A stretch of DNA of 64,000 nt, taken from the NCBI RefSeq assembly GCF_900091625.1, contig NZ_FMIC01000002.1, positions 1,054,001-1,118,000 of the forward strand, in the 5' to 3' direction. Position 1 is the stretch's first letter. Every line of letters begins with the position of its first letter. The notes beneath the pieces were generated by a model. The model was given only the letters and a program-made list of their open reading frames with translations. It made no database searches and had not been told where the DNA came from. Positions 1-9,035 of this stretch are shown here, piece after piece. This DNA is from Micromonospora peucetia (GTDB lineage: Bacteria > Actinomycetota > Actinomycetes > Mycobacteriales > Micromonosporaceae). Made by a program: the position numbers and the translations under genes.

Positions 1-924
1 CGGGACACCCTGCGGCTGGCCGAACGGGGGCGCCGATTGCGGGGCCTGGCCGAACGGCGGCGCGGACTGCGGGGCGGGCGCGGCCGGGGGTGCCGACTGC
101 GGGGCCTGGCCGAACTGCGGAGCCGGGCTGAACTGCGGAGCGGTCTGCGCCTCCGACGCCGGCGGAGGCGCGGACTGCGGGGCCTGGCCGAACGGCGGGG
201 CGGACTGCGGCGTCGGGCTGAACTGCGAGCCCGGCTGCGGGCCGCCGGCGAACGGCGCGGCCTGCTGACCGTATGGGGCTCCGTAGGGGCCCGGCGCCTG
301 CCAACCGCCCTGCTGACCCGGGACCTGCTGACCGGGCACCTGCTGACCGGGGACCTGCTGGCCCGGCGCCGGGTAGCCGCCCTGCTGCTGGGGCCAGCCC
401 GGCTGCGGCTGGCCGTACACGCCGGGCTGGGGCTTCGGCTTCGGCACGTAGTAGAGCGTGCGCCAGATCTTGAACACGACGTACGCGGCGACCGCGAACA
501 GCGCCAGCCAGGCCACCCGGCTGAGCAGGCCCAGGAAGGCGTCGAGGATCTCGCCGTCGGCCAGCCGGGTGACCGTCCAGAAGAGGAAGGTCAGCCCGCC
601 GAAGAGCGCACTGACGGCGTACTCGCCCAGGGCGACCTGGGTGATCAGCTTCGCCTTCGGCACCGGGGGCTTCACGTGCGTGGCGAGCAGCACGGCCAGC
701 AGCGGCAGGAACACCGACTCCACGCCGACGAAGGCGTAGAAGGCGCTGCCCGCCCGACCCCCGAATGTGCTGTACTCGGTCGGCGTCGCCAGCCGGATCA
801 GGCCGACGAAGAGGAACACGGCGTTCGCGCCGAGCAGCGCGAACGCGGCGAGTTCACGCAACGGCTTGGTCAGCTGGCTGGCCTGCGTCGCGTCGGTGGA
901 CGCGGGCTCGGCGGGGCTGGTCAC
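1..924 (-). CDS. Membrane protein with Gln/Pro-rich tail, 3' end cut by window edge
   Basis: Unknown function. 308 codons are present, read from a GTG start that follows a purine-rich GAGGGGGAA site; the stop lies outside the window. The first ~155 residues carry four hydrophobic segments (about residues 25-45, 57-80, 95-115 and 128-150), so the protein is probably in the membrane. The rest is a low-complexity tail of Gln, Pro, Ala and Gly with short repeats: PGQQV several times, then APQSAPPFGQ-like units. Tails of this kind occur in actinobacterial envelope proteins, but I recognise no family. It is divergent from fbiA, with about 100 bp between the two starts. The compositional bias leaves long open frames on the other strand too; the clean membrane half is what supports this strand. 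Confidence 0.75.
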   Translation of the reverse strand, partial: MTSPAEPASTDATQASQLTKPLRELAAFALLGANAVFLFVGLIRLATPTEYSTFGGRAGSAFYAFVGVESVFLPLLAVLLATHVKPPVPKAKLITQVALGEYAVSALFGGLTFLFWTVTRLADGEILDAFLGLLSRVAWLALFAVAAYVVFKIWRTLYYVPKPKPQPGVYGQPQPGWPQQQGGYPAPGQQVPGQQVPGQQVPGQQGGWQAPGPYGAPYGQQAAPFAGGPQPGSQFSPTPQSAPPFGQAPQSAPPPASEAQTAPQFSPAPQFGQAPQSAPPAAPAPQSAPPFGQAPQSAPPFGQPQGVP

Positions 925-1022
925 GGGTTCCCCCTCGGGGCGAATGCGGACAGTTGCCGACGTGAGCCTAGTCTCCCGGCCCACAGTCGGACCGGAGGCG
1001 GCCCGTACGCGAGGATGGTCGC

Positions 1023-2006
1023 ATGCGCATCGTGGTTCTGACGGGCGGCATCGGGGGCGCTCGTTTCCTGGTCGGCGTCCGGGCGTACGCCCGCGAGGTC
1101 GGCGCCGAGGTGACCGCCGTGGTCAACGTCGGCGACGATCTGCTCCTGCACGGGCTGAAGGTCTGCCCCGACCTGGACAGCGTGATGTATACGCTGGGTG
1201 GCGGCGCCGATCCCGAACGTGGCTGGGGACGGATCGGCGAGAGCTGGACGGTCAAGGAGGAACTGGCCGCGTACGGCGCCGAGCCGACCTGGTTCGGGCT
1301 CGGCGACAAGGACATCGCCACCCACCTGGTGCGGACCACGATGGTCAACGCCGGCTACCCGCTGCACGCGGTCACCGAGGCGCTCGCCACCCGCTGGCAG
1401 CCCGGCGTACGCCTGCTGCCGGCAACCGACGACCGGCTGGAGACCCACGTGGTGGTGAGCGGGCCGGCGACCGCGGGTGACTCCGGCGCGGACGGGCCCG
1501 ACGGCGGGCAGCGGGCGATCCACTTCCAGGAGTGGTGGGTACGCCACCGCGGCGACCTCCCCACCCACCGGTTCGTCTTCGTCGGCGCGGAGACCGCCAG
1601 GCCGGCGCCCGGCGTCGTCGAGGCCATCGCCGCGGCCGACGTGGTGCTGATCGCGCCGAGCAACCCGGTGGTGAGCATCGCCCCGATCCTGGCCGTGCCC
1701 GGGCTGCGCGAGGCGGTCGCCGGCGGCCCCGCCCGGGTGGTCGGCGTGTCGCCGATCATCGGCGGCGCACCGGTGCGCGGCATGGCCGACCGTTGCCTGG
1801 CCGTGCTGGGCGTGGAGTGCAGCGCGGCCGGCGTGGGCCGGCTCTACGGCGGCCGGTCGGCCGGCGGGCTGCTCGACGGCTGGCTGGTCGCCGAGGAGGA
1901 CGCCGGCACCGTGGTGCCGGAGCTGACGGTCCGCGCGGCGCCGCTGCGGATGACCGACGAGGCGGCGACGGCGGCCATGGTCCGTGCCGCGCTGGAGCTG
2001 ACGTGA
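1023..2006 (+). CDS. fbiA: 2-phospho-L-lactate/PEP transferase of F420 biosynthesis (CofD/FbiA)
   Basis: Joins the lactyl-phosphate-type moiety (from phosphoenolpyruvate in actinobacteria, by family knowledge) to the deazaflavin Fo, giving (dehydro)F420-0 in the cytoplasm. The 327 residues match the usual family length. The glycine-rich nucleotide-binding start LTGGIGGARF (residues 6-15), NVGDD (35-39) and CPDLDSVMY (about 48-56) are family hallmarks. ATG is preferred because it sits directly before the conserved beta-strand; upstream there is GAGGAT followed by 6 bases, so the message may be leaderless. The stop overlaps the next start by 4 bp (GTGA), so fbiA and fbiB are translationally coupled. 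Confidence 0.95.
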   Translation: MRIVVLTGGIGGARFLVGVRAYAREVGAEVTAVVNVGDDLLLHGLKVCPDLDSVMYTLGGGADPERGWGRIGESWTVKEELAAYGAEPTWFGLGDKDIATHLVRTTMVNAGYPLHAVTEALATRWQPGVRLLPATDDRLETHVVVSGPATAGDSGADGPDGGQRAIHFQEWWVRHRGDLPTHRFVFVGAETARPAPGVVEAIAAADVVLIAPSNPVVSIAPILAVPGLREAVAGGPARVVGVSPIIGGAPVRGMADRCLAVLGVECSAAGVGRLYGGRSAGGLLDGWLVAEEDAGTVVPELTVRAAPLRMTDEAATAAMVRAALELT

Positions 2007-3091
2007 GGCTGGAGATCCTGCCGGTGCCGGGCATCGGCCACGTGTCCGAGGGCGACGACCTGGCGGCCCTGATCGCCACCGCCGCGCCCTGGCTGCGTGA
2101 CGGCGACGTGCTGGTGGTGACCAGCAAGATCGTCTCGAAGGCGGAGGGCCGTCTGGTCGACGTTCCGGCGGACGGGCCGGAGCGGATCGTCGCGCGCAAC
2201 GAGGTCCTGGCCGCCGAGACGGCGCGGGTGGTGGCCGCCCGGGGCGAGACCCGGATCGTGCAGACCCACCACGGCTTCGTGATGGCCTCGGCCGGCATCG
2301 ACGCCTCGAACGTCGACAAGACCCGGCTGGTGCTGCTCCCCGAGGATCCGGACGCCTCAGCCCGGGCACTGCGCGCCGCCCTGCGCGAGCGCCACGGCGT
2401 GGACGTCGCGGTGATCGTCAGCGACACGATGGGCCGGCCCTGGCGCAACGGGCTCACCGACGTGGCGCTCGGCGTCGCCGGGATGGACGCGATCCGCGAC
2501 CACCGGGGCGAGGTCGACCCGTACGGCAACGAGCTCCAGCTCACCCAGATGGCGGTCGTGGACGAGCTGGCCGGCGCGGGCGAACTGATCAAGGGCAAGT
2601 GCGACCAGATGCCGGTCGCGGTGGTGCGCGGCTACCTCACCGCACTTCGGCCGGACGACGGCGTCGGCGCGTCGGCGCTGGTCCGGGACGCCACGATGGA
2701 CCTCTTCTCGCTGGGCACCGCCGAGGCGAAGGCCGCCGGACTGGCCGCCGCCGCCACCCTGCCGGACGGCCCCAACCCGACCCCGCCCGACCCGGAGGCC
2801 GTACGCCGGGCGATCGGCACGATCGCGAACGTGGTCGCACCCGGCACGTCCTTCAGCCTGGTCGCCGACGAGGAGGTACGCGCGGGGCTGACCGCCCGGG
2901 TGCCCGGCTGGCCGGTGGCGGCGACGACCCTGGTGCTCGGCTCCCCCGCCACCCCCGCCGGCCCGGCCGACCTGGTCCGTTTCGGCGCCGACCTGCAACG
3001 CCTCCGCACCGCCCTGGCAGCCGAGGGCGTCACCTCCCTGCTTCTTCCCCCGCCCCCCGGCACCACCGCCAGCGCCGCCCTGGCCCTGTAA
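2003..3091 (+). CDS. fbiB: Coenzyme F420-0:L-glutamate ligase (CofE/FbiB N-terminal type)
   Basis: Adds glutamate residues to F420-0 using GTP. 362 residues from a GTG that overlaps the fbiA stop. Residues 1-245 are a complete CofE domain: LPVPGIGHV near the start, VVTSKIVSKAEG, TRIVQTHHGFVMASAGID, the SDTMGRPWRNGLTDVALG segment and GKCDQMPVAVVRG. The remaining ~115 residues are too short for the ~200-residue nitroreductase half of mycobacterial FbiB, and I see none of its FMN-binding signature. The name fbiB is by operon position; cofE would be stricter. If dehydro-F420 reduction is needed, another gene must do it. Confidence 0.92.
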   Translation: MRLEILPVPGIGHVSEGDDLAALIATAAPWLRDGDVLVVTSKIVSKAEGRLVDVPADGPERIVARNEVLAAETARVVAARGETRIVQTHHGFVMASAGIDASNVDKTRLVLLPEDPDASARALRAALRERHGVDVAVIVSDTMGRPWRNGLTDVALGVAGMDAIRDHRGEVDPYGNELQLTQMAVVDELAGAGELIKGKCDQMPVAVVRGYLTALRPDDGVGASALVRDATMDLFSLGTAEAKAAGLAAAATLPDGPNPTPPDPEAVRRAIGTIANVVAPGTSFSLVADEEVRAGLTARVPGWPVAATTLVLGSPATPAGPADLVRFGADLQRLRTALAAEGVTSLLLPPPPGTTASAALAL

Positions 3092-3645
<554 letters not shown>

Positions 3646-4644
3646 TCAGGAGTTGAGCATCGCCCGTCCCAACGGGGTCAGGGTGTGCAGGACGGTGTTG
3701 CGGTCGCGCTGGCTGACCAGGAGGCCGGCGTTGCGCAGCACGGTGGTGTGCTGGCTGGCGGCGGCTGCCGAGATGTTCAGCCGGCGGGCCACCTCGCCGG
3801 TGGTGCAGCCGTCGTGGCTGGCCACCAGCACCGCGGCCCGGGTCCGACCGAGCAGCGCGGCCAGCGCCTCCCGCCCGGGATCCGGCGCCCCGGCGCCCTC
3901 ACCGGGGGCCGGCAGCAGGCCGCCGAGCCGGTCCACCGGATAGACCAGGACCGGGGGCAGCGCCGGGTCGAGCAGGGCCACCGGGGTGGCCGCGCAGAAG
4001 AACGACGGCACCAGCAGCAGCCCGCGCCCGTCCAGGTGCAGCTCCCGGCTGTGCGGGTAGTCGCGGATCTCCAACACCCCGGACTCCCAGCGCATGGCGG
4101 GTCGCAGGCTGGCCAGCAGCCCCTCCACCCCGCCGTCGAGCAGGGCCCGGGCCCGCCGGGCCCGGTCGGCCTCCACCGCCGCCTGGATCCGGGTCCAGTA
4201 CGGGTCGATGGCCAGGCCGCGGTAACGCTCCATCGCGTCGGTCAGGCCGCGCAGCGTGTCCGCCTCCCCCCGGGCCAGCGGCACGGCGCCGGCGGGCAGG
4301 GAACTGTCGGCGGCGAGCAGCGCCAGGTCGCGGTGCAGCAGCGCCACCGGGGTGCTGCGGACCGCCTCCATGCCGGCCTCGAACCCCGACATGCTCTCGT
4401 ACGGGGTGAGGAAGTCGGGGAAGTAACCGCGGGGCGGGTTGAGCGTCAGGAGGAGCCGCAGCCCCACCGAGCCGCTGCCCTCGCGCAGCCCGCGGGTCAC
4501 ACTGTGCCGCCAGCCCGCCAGCAGTGGATCCCGGCCGCGGCCGGGCAGCAGGTGCAGGCTGAGGACCAGTTCCCACACCGGGTCTGCCGCCGGAGCCACC
4601 CTGGTCCGGAGGATGTCCTCGGCGGAAAAGTAGATCTTGAGCAT
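3646..4644 (-). CDS. ArsR-type winged-helix regulator with DUF5937-like N-terminal region
   Basis: 332 residues. The last ~75 residues form an ArsR-like winged helix: TTGEVARRLNISAAAASQHT reads as helix-turn-helix, followed by the wing RNAGLLVSQRDRNTVLHTLT. The N-terminal ~250 residues (from MLKIYFSAEDILRTR) resemble the DUF5937 region common in actinobacterial ArsR relatives; its ligand is unknown, and I see no metal-binding CxC motif, so metal sensing is not indicated. ATG follows GGGAGCGGTCC. A candidate -10 TACAGT lies at 4694-4699 on this strand. No partner gene is adjacent on the same strand, so the target is not evident. Confidence 0.85.
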   Translation of the reverse strand: MLKIYFSAEDILRTRVAPAADPVWELVLSLHLLPGRGRDPLLAGWRHSVTRGLREGSGSVGLRLLLTLNPPRGYFPDFLTPYESMSGFEAGMEAVRSTPVALLHRDLALLAADSSLPAGAVPLARGEADTLRGLTDAMERYRGLAIDPYWTRIQAAVEADRARRARALLDGGVEGLLASLRPAMRWESGVLEIRDYPHSRELHLDGRGLLLVPSFFCAATPVALLDPALPPVLVYPVDRLGGLLPAPGEGAGAPDPGREALAALLGRTRAAVLVASHDGCTTGEVARRLNISAAAASQHTTVLRNAGLLVSQRDRNTVLHTLTPLGRAMLNS

Positions 4645-4925
4645 GGACCGCTCCCGCGTCGCCCGGCAGAGGGGACACCTGGCAACCGTTTGCACTGTAC
4701 CTGGCCGGCAATTATCTCCGTCTTTAAGCGTGGGCTGAAAAACCTCGACGCCCCTGGCGCCGTTCGGCATGCTTCCACTACCCGCGCACGAGGGTTGGCG
4801 CGTCACCGACGCGTCCGGAACCCGGCGCCAGGGGGGCGGGGAATGACCCGGCGACCGGGCGGCACCACGAGGGTCTGCGGCCAAGCTCCGCGGAGGTGCC
4901 GCCCGGTCGTCGGTCCACCCGCCGG

Positions 4926-5960
4926 TCAGCCGATCCAGAGCGCCACCCGATGGTCCTCGTCGGTGACATAGAAGCTCTGCCCGTCCCACTCGGCCACACC
5001 CTCCACATGGTGGAACGGCGCCAGGTCGGCCACCAGTTCGCCGGGGACCAGGTGCCCGTCGCCGGGCGGGGAGAACCGGACGTGTCGGGAGGTGACCTCG
5101 CCGCCGGCCGGATGGTCGTCGAGCAGCACCGAGCCCTTGCCCAGTGCGTCGATCGACCCGATGATCGCCGCGTAGCCGCCGTCGTCCGTGGGCGTGATCG
5201 CCCGGAAGCCGGCCAGCACGCCCGGCGGGGTCACCCCGGTCAGGACGTACGCCCCCGACGCCTGCGGCCAACTCGGCGCGGGGTCGAACATGCCCGGCAC
5301 ACCGGTCAGCTCGACCAGGATCGGCTCACCGTCGGCGGTGACCGGGAACCGCAGTCCGAGCAGGACGGTGCAGGTCGGCGTGAAGGTCGCCGCCTCCACG
5401 TTCAACGGCAGGTCGTCGGCGACGAGCCGGCTGACCCAGCCCTTCGACCGGGCGGTGCCCCGGGCGACCGTCTCCCCGATGAACCGGGACCGCACCCTCT
5501 CGCCCGGCGGCAGCGGCGTGAACGCCGCCTTGAGCAGGGCGTCGTTGACCGCCCGGTGCAGCCGGAACCGGTTACGCACCACCCGCACCGGCAGCGGGCC
5601 CGCCGCCGCGTCGTCCTCGCGGAACCGGGCCACGAAGGCGCGGCGCGGGCGCAGCGGCCCCGCCTTCGAGCCGAAGTGCGATCCGAAGACGTACACCCAG
5701 CCGTCGTGGTGGGCGAGCGCCTCGCTGTCCTCCGTGCGGCCGTTCTCCACCCCGGCGTCGGCGGCCACGTGGTGGGCGACCCAACGGTCGTCGTCCAGTT
5801 CCAGCAGCAGGGCCAGGCAGTGCTCCACCGGCCCCTCGTCCAGCACCGTCCAGAAACCGCGCCGGGCACCGTGCGCCCGCAGCAGCGGCACGGAACGCAC
5901 CGGCAGCAGGTCGCTGGCCTCGTTGCCGGCCACGACGAACTCCAACAGTCGCAGGGTCAC
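4926..5960 (-). CDS. Conserved hypothetical protein, 344 aa
   Basis: I do not recognise the family. The composition is that of a soluble beta-rich protein: many short hydrophobic strands, no signal peptide, no membrane segment. Repeated patterns such as HHDGWVYVFGS and HHVEGVAEWDGQSFYVTDED recall strands of beta-propeller or esterase-like proteins (for example DUF3616), which is only a resemblance. The GTG start has no ribosome-binding site but lies 6 bases after TACCCT, so a leaderless message is likely. It shares a 39-bp divergent promoter region with the Nudix gene, suggesting linked regulation. Confidence 0.8.
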   Translation of the reverse strand: MTLRLLEFVVAGNEASDLLPVRSVPLLRAHGARRGFWTVLDEGPVEHCLALLLELDDDRWVAHHVAADAGVENGRTEDSEALAHHDGWVYVFGSHFGSKAGPLRPRRAFVARFREDDAAAGPLPVRVVRNRFRLHRAVNDALLKAAFTPLPPGERVRSRFIGETVARGTARSKGWVSRLVADDLPLNVEAATFTPTCTVLLGLRFPVTADGEPILVELTGVPGMFDPAPSWPQASGAYVLTGVTPPGVLAGFRAITPTDDGGYAAIIGSIDALGKGSVLLDDHPAGGEVTSRHVRFSPPGDGHLVPGELVADLAPFHHVEGVAEWDGQSFYVTDEDHRVALWIG

Positions 5961-5966
5961 CGGGCC

Positions 5967-5993
5967 AGGGTACGAATCGTCGGCTCGTACAGT
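5967..5993. promoter_or_regulatory. Divergent leaderless promoter pair
   Basis: Only 39 bp separate two divergent start codons. Reading left, TACCCT is followed by 6 bases and GTG; reading right, TACAGT (5988-5993) is followed by 6 bases and ATG. Neither gene has room for a Shine-Dalgarno site. A short inverted repeat TACGA...TCGTA (5971-5975 and 5985-5989) lies between the -10 boxes and could be an operator. No good -35 is visible on either strand. Confidence 0.6.
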
Positions 5994-5999
5994 GTCGAC

Positions 6000-6617
6000 A
6001 TGGCCGACTCCCCCACCGCCGCCGCTTCCCGACGGTCGCCGGACGCCGAGGTGTACGCGGCGCTGCACGCCGACGCCGTCGTGACCCTGAGCCGGTGGGA
6101 GCCGACCGGCCCGGCCGCGGCCGACGCCCGGGACCGCACCGTGGCGCTGCTGGCCGCCGGGCCGGTGGCGATGAGCCGGGCACACCGGCCCGGGCACGTC
6201 ACAGCGAGCGCGTTGGTGCTCGACGCCACCGGATCACGGGTGTTGCTCTGCCTGCACGGCAAGTTCCGGCGGTGGGTGCAGCTCGGCGGGCACTGCGAGC
6301 CGGTCGACCGGACCCTGGCCGCCGCCGCCCTGCGCGAGGCGGGCGAGGAGTCCGGCATCGCCGGCCTGCGGATCGACCCGGTGCCGATCGACGTCGACAT
6401 CCACCCGGTGAGCTGCCAGGGCGGCTCGTTGCACCACGACGTCCGCTTCGCCGTCCTCGCCCCGCCCGGCGCGGTGGAACGGGTCAGCGAGGAATCCGAG
6501 GCGCTGGGCTGGTTCCCGCCGGACCGGCTGCCGCAGCCGCTGGCCGGCGGGACGGCGCACCTGGTCGCTCCGGCCCTGGCGACGCTCAGACGAGCCCCTC
6601 TTCGCCCCGTTCCTTGA
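6000..6617 (+). CDS. Nudix hydrolase
   Basis: 205 residues. Hydrolyses a nucleoside-diphosphate-X substrate that the sequence does not identify. The Nudix box is present as GGHCEPVDRTLAAAALRE followed by AGEESGI; it carries the REXXEE core with a one-residue insertion relative to the canonical G-x5-E spacing, as in the common actinobacterial GGHCEPGD subgroup. ATG is fixed by the promoter geometry rather than by a ribosome-binding site. The 3' end overlaps the 3' end of the convergent manC gene by 32 bp, so transcripts from the two sides are complementary at their ends. Confidence 0.9.
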   Translation: MADSPTAAASRRSPDAEVYAALHADAVVTLSRWEPTGPAAADARDRTVALLAAGPVAMSRAHRPGHVTASALVLDATGSRVLLCLHGKFRRWVQLGGHCEPVDRTLAAAALREAGEESGIAGLRIDPVPIDVDIHPVSCQGGSLHHDVRFAVLAPPGAVERVSEESEALGWFPPDRLPQPLAGGTAHLVAPALATLRRAPLRPVP

Positions 6618-7683
6618 GTTCGTCGACGACCTTCTTGACGTCCTGCGCCCGACTGCGCGGGCAGACCAGCAGCGCGTCCGGGGTGTCGACGATGATCAGG
6701 TCGTGTACGCCGACGGCGGCCACCAGCCGCCCCGAGTGCGGCACCACCACCAACCCGCCGCTGTCGCGCAGCAACACGCCCGGCTTGGCGTCGGCGCCGA
6801 GCACCACGTTGCCGTCCGCGTCGGCGGGCAGCACCTCACCCAGGGTGTGGAAGTCGCCGATGTCGTTCCACCCGAAGTCGCCCGGCACCGTCGCCACCCG
6901 GCCGGCGGTCGCCGCGCCCTCCATCACCGCGTAGTCGACGGAGATCTTCGGCAGCGTCGGCCAGACCGTGCCGAGCACGTCGTCCTGCCCGTCGGTGCCC
7001 CACGCCCCGGCGATCGCGACGATCCCGGCGTGCAGGGCGGGCTGCTGACGGGCCAGCTCGGCGAGGAACACGTCGACCCGCCAGACGAACATGCTGGCGT
7101 TCCAGAGGTGCCGCCCGGAGCGGAGGTACGCCTCGGCCACCTCGGCGCTCGGCTTCTCCTTGAACTCGGCCACCGGTCGCAGCGGCCCCCCGTCGACCGG
7201 GTCGCCGGTCTGGAGATAGCCGTAGCCGGTCTCGGCCCGGGTCGGGGTGATCCCGACCGTCATCAGCAGGCCCTGCTCGGCGCCGCGTACCGCCTCCCCG
7301 ACGACCTCCCGCCAGCGCTGCGGGTCGCCGATCAGGTGGTCGGCGGCGAAGGAGCCCATCACCGCCTCCGGGTCGCGCCGCGCGATGACCGCGGCAGCCA
7401 GGGCGATCGCCGCGCACGAGTCCCGGGGCGAGGGCTCGACCAGGATGTTCTCCTCCGGCAGCCCGGCGAGCTGGCGGGCCACCGCCGTCACGTGGGCGGT
7501 CCCCGTGACCACCAGGGTGCGCTCGGCGGTGGCCAACGGGCCCAGCCGGTCCACCGTCGCCTGGAGCAGCGAGGCGGCGGAGCCGGTCAGCGGGTGGAGG
7601 AACTTGGGATGGCCGGCACGGGACAGCGGCCACAACCTCGTGCCACTACCACCCGCCGGGATGACGGCGTAAATCACCCGCAC
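6586..7683 (-). CDS. manC: Mannose-1-phosphate guanylyltransferase
   Basis: Makes GDP-mannose from mannose-1-phosphate and GTP, for envelope glycans and mannosylation. The nucleotidyltransferase signature GGSGTRLWPLSRAGHPKFL lies near residues 11-29; the sugar-phosphate end reads VAEFKEKPS, and FGWNDIGDF is the typical late motif. 365 residues is the short form without the phosphomannose-isomerase domain. The GTG used here follows no clear ribosome-binding site; an in-frame GTG two codons later (7677) is 6 bases from CATGAT and could be a leaderless start. The next gene upstream on this strand is a glycosyltransferase, 56 bp away, so the pair may form a glycan operon. Confidence 0.92.
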   Translation of the reverse strand: MRVIYAVIPAGGSGTRLWPLSRAGHPKFLHPLTGSAASLLQATVDRLGPLATAERTLVVTGTAHVTAVARQLAGLPEENILVEPSPRDSCAAIALAAAVIARRDPEAVMGSFAADHLIGDPQRWREVVGEAVRGAEQGLLMTVGITPTRAETGYGYLQTGDPVDGGPLRPVAEFKEKPSAEVAEAYLRSGRHLWNASMFVWRVDVFLAELARQQPALHAGIVAIAGAWGTDGQDDVLGTVWPTLPKISVDYAVMEGAATAGRVATVPGDFGWNDIGDFHTLGEVLPADADGNVVLGADAKPGVLLRDSGGLVVVPHSGRLVAAVGVHDLIIVDTPDALLVCPRSRAQDVKKVVDELKERGEEGLV

Positions 7684-7739
7684 ATCATGCCCGATTCGCC
7701 TGCCCGAGGACGCATTCTCGCGTCGCCGGCCCTCGGCGG

Positions 7740-8885
7740 TCAGGACCGGGCCCGGCTCCAGGCCGCGATGTGCACCTCGGCGCTGGACTCCCAGGTGAAC
7801 TCCTTGGCCCGGTCGAAACCGGCCTTGGCCAGCGACAACCGCCGCTGCTCGTCGTCGAGCAGCGCGGCCAGGTCGGCGGCGATCTGGTCGGGCGCCTCAC
7901 TGGTGTACGCGACCGCGTCGCCGCCCACCTCCGGCAGCGACAGCCGGGGCGTGGTGAGCACCGGTGCGGCGCACGCCATCGCCTCCAGGATCGGCAGGCC
8001 GAAACCCTCCCCGTAGGACGGATAGGCGGCCACCAGCGCCCCGCCGAGGAAACCGGGCAGGTCCGCGTAGCGCAGATAGCCCGGACGGAGCAGCCGCAGG
8101 TGCGACGGGACCTCCGCCACCGCGCGGTCGATGTCGTCGTCGTGCCCCTGGCCGCCGGCGATCACCAGGGCCGGCGGATCCGCCCGGTCGGTCACCGCGC
8201 GGGCCCAGCCGCGGATCAGGTTCGGCACGTTCTTGCGCGGCTCCTTGGCCCCCAGGAAGGCCACGTAGTTGGTGCCGCCGAGCCCCAGCCGGGCCCGGAC
8301 CCGGGCCTTCTCCTCGTCGCTGGGCGCGTGGAAGGCGGTGTGGTCGACGCCGTGGTAGGCGACGTCGATCCGGGTGGGGTCGGCGTCGAGCAGCCGGATC
8401 AGCTCGTCCCGGGTGGCCTTGCTCGGCACGATCACCCGGTCGGCGCGGCGCAGGGACGTCTTGATCGCGCTGCGGAAGAAGGTGCGCCGCGACTTGTCGT
8501 AGTGTTCCGGCTCGGTGAAGAACGTCGCGTCGTGCACGGTCACCGTGACCGGGCAGCCGGCCCGCAGCGGGCAGGTGTAGAAGGGCGAGTGCAGCACCTG
8601 CGCGCCCACCTGCTGGGCCAGCAGCGGCAGGCCGGTCTGCTCCCAGGCCAACCGGGCGGGGCGGTGCGCGACGGCGGCCGGGGCGGGGATGATCTCCGCG
8701 CCGGGCAACATCCGGGTGTAGCGCTCCAGGTCGGTGCGGAGGCTGACGACGGCCAGCTCCACCCCCGACCCGCACACCTTGCCGAGGGCGCCGAGCAGGC
8801 CGTCGACGTATCGACCGACGCCCCCACGGTCGGCGGGGACGCTCGTGGCGTCGATGAGCACGCGGGGCGGGCGACCGGCGGTCAC
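7740..8885 (-). CDS. Family 4 glycosyltransferase (GT-B fold)
   Basis: 381 residues from a GTG preceded by AAGGAG with 7-base spacing. The N-terminal Rossmann half has the acceptor-binding glycine loop DRGGVGRYVDGLL; the C-terminal half carries FLGAKEPRKN and the E-x7-E donor motif in EGFGLPILEAMACAAPVL, standard for GT4 retaining enzymes. Adjacency to manC makes GDP-mannose the plausible donor, but the sequence does not prove it. Acts on the cytoplasmic face; there is no membrane segment. Confidence 0.9.
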   Translation of the reverse strand: MTAGRPPRVLIDATSVPADRGGVGRYVDGLLGALGKVCGSGVELAVVSLRTDLERYTRMLPGAEIIPAPAAVAHRPARLAWEQTGLPLLAQQVGAQVLHSPFYTCPLRAGCPVTVTVHDATFFTEPEHYDKSRRTFFRSAIKTSLRRADRVIVPSKATRDELIRLLDADPTRIDVAYHGVDHTAFHAPSDEEKARVRARLGLGGTNYVAFLGAKEPRKNVPNLIRGWARAVTDRADPPALVIAGGQGHDDDIDRAVAEVPSHLRLLRPGYLRYADLPGFLGGALVAAYPSYGEGFGLPILEAMACAAPVLTTPRLSLPEVGGDAVAYTSEAPDQIAADLAALLDDEQRRLSLAKAGFDRAKEFTWESSAEVHIAAWSRARS

Positions 8886-9035
8886 GGGGCGACTCCTTGC
8901 ACTGACGGGCCTGTGGGGAACAACACTCCGGGCAAGCCTACGCCGGAGCCCGGCGCGGACGCTGACTGCGACCCGACGGTACGCCGACTTGTCGTTGTCA
9001 TCGAGTACGGCCGCTGGGGCGTATCGTTCGCGCCG

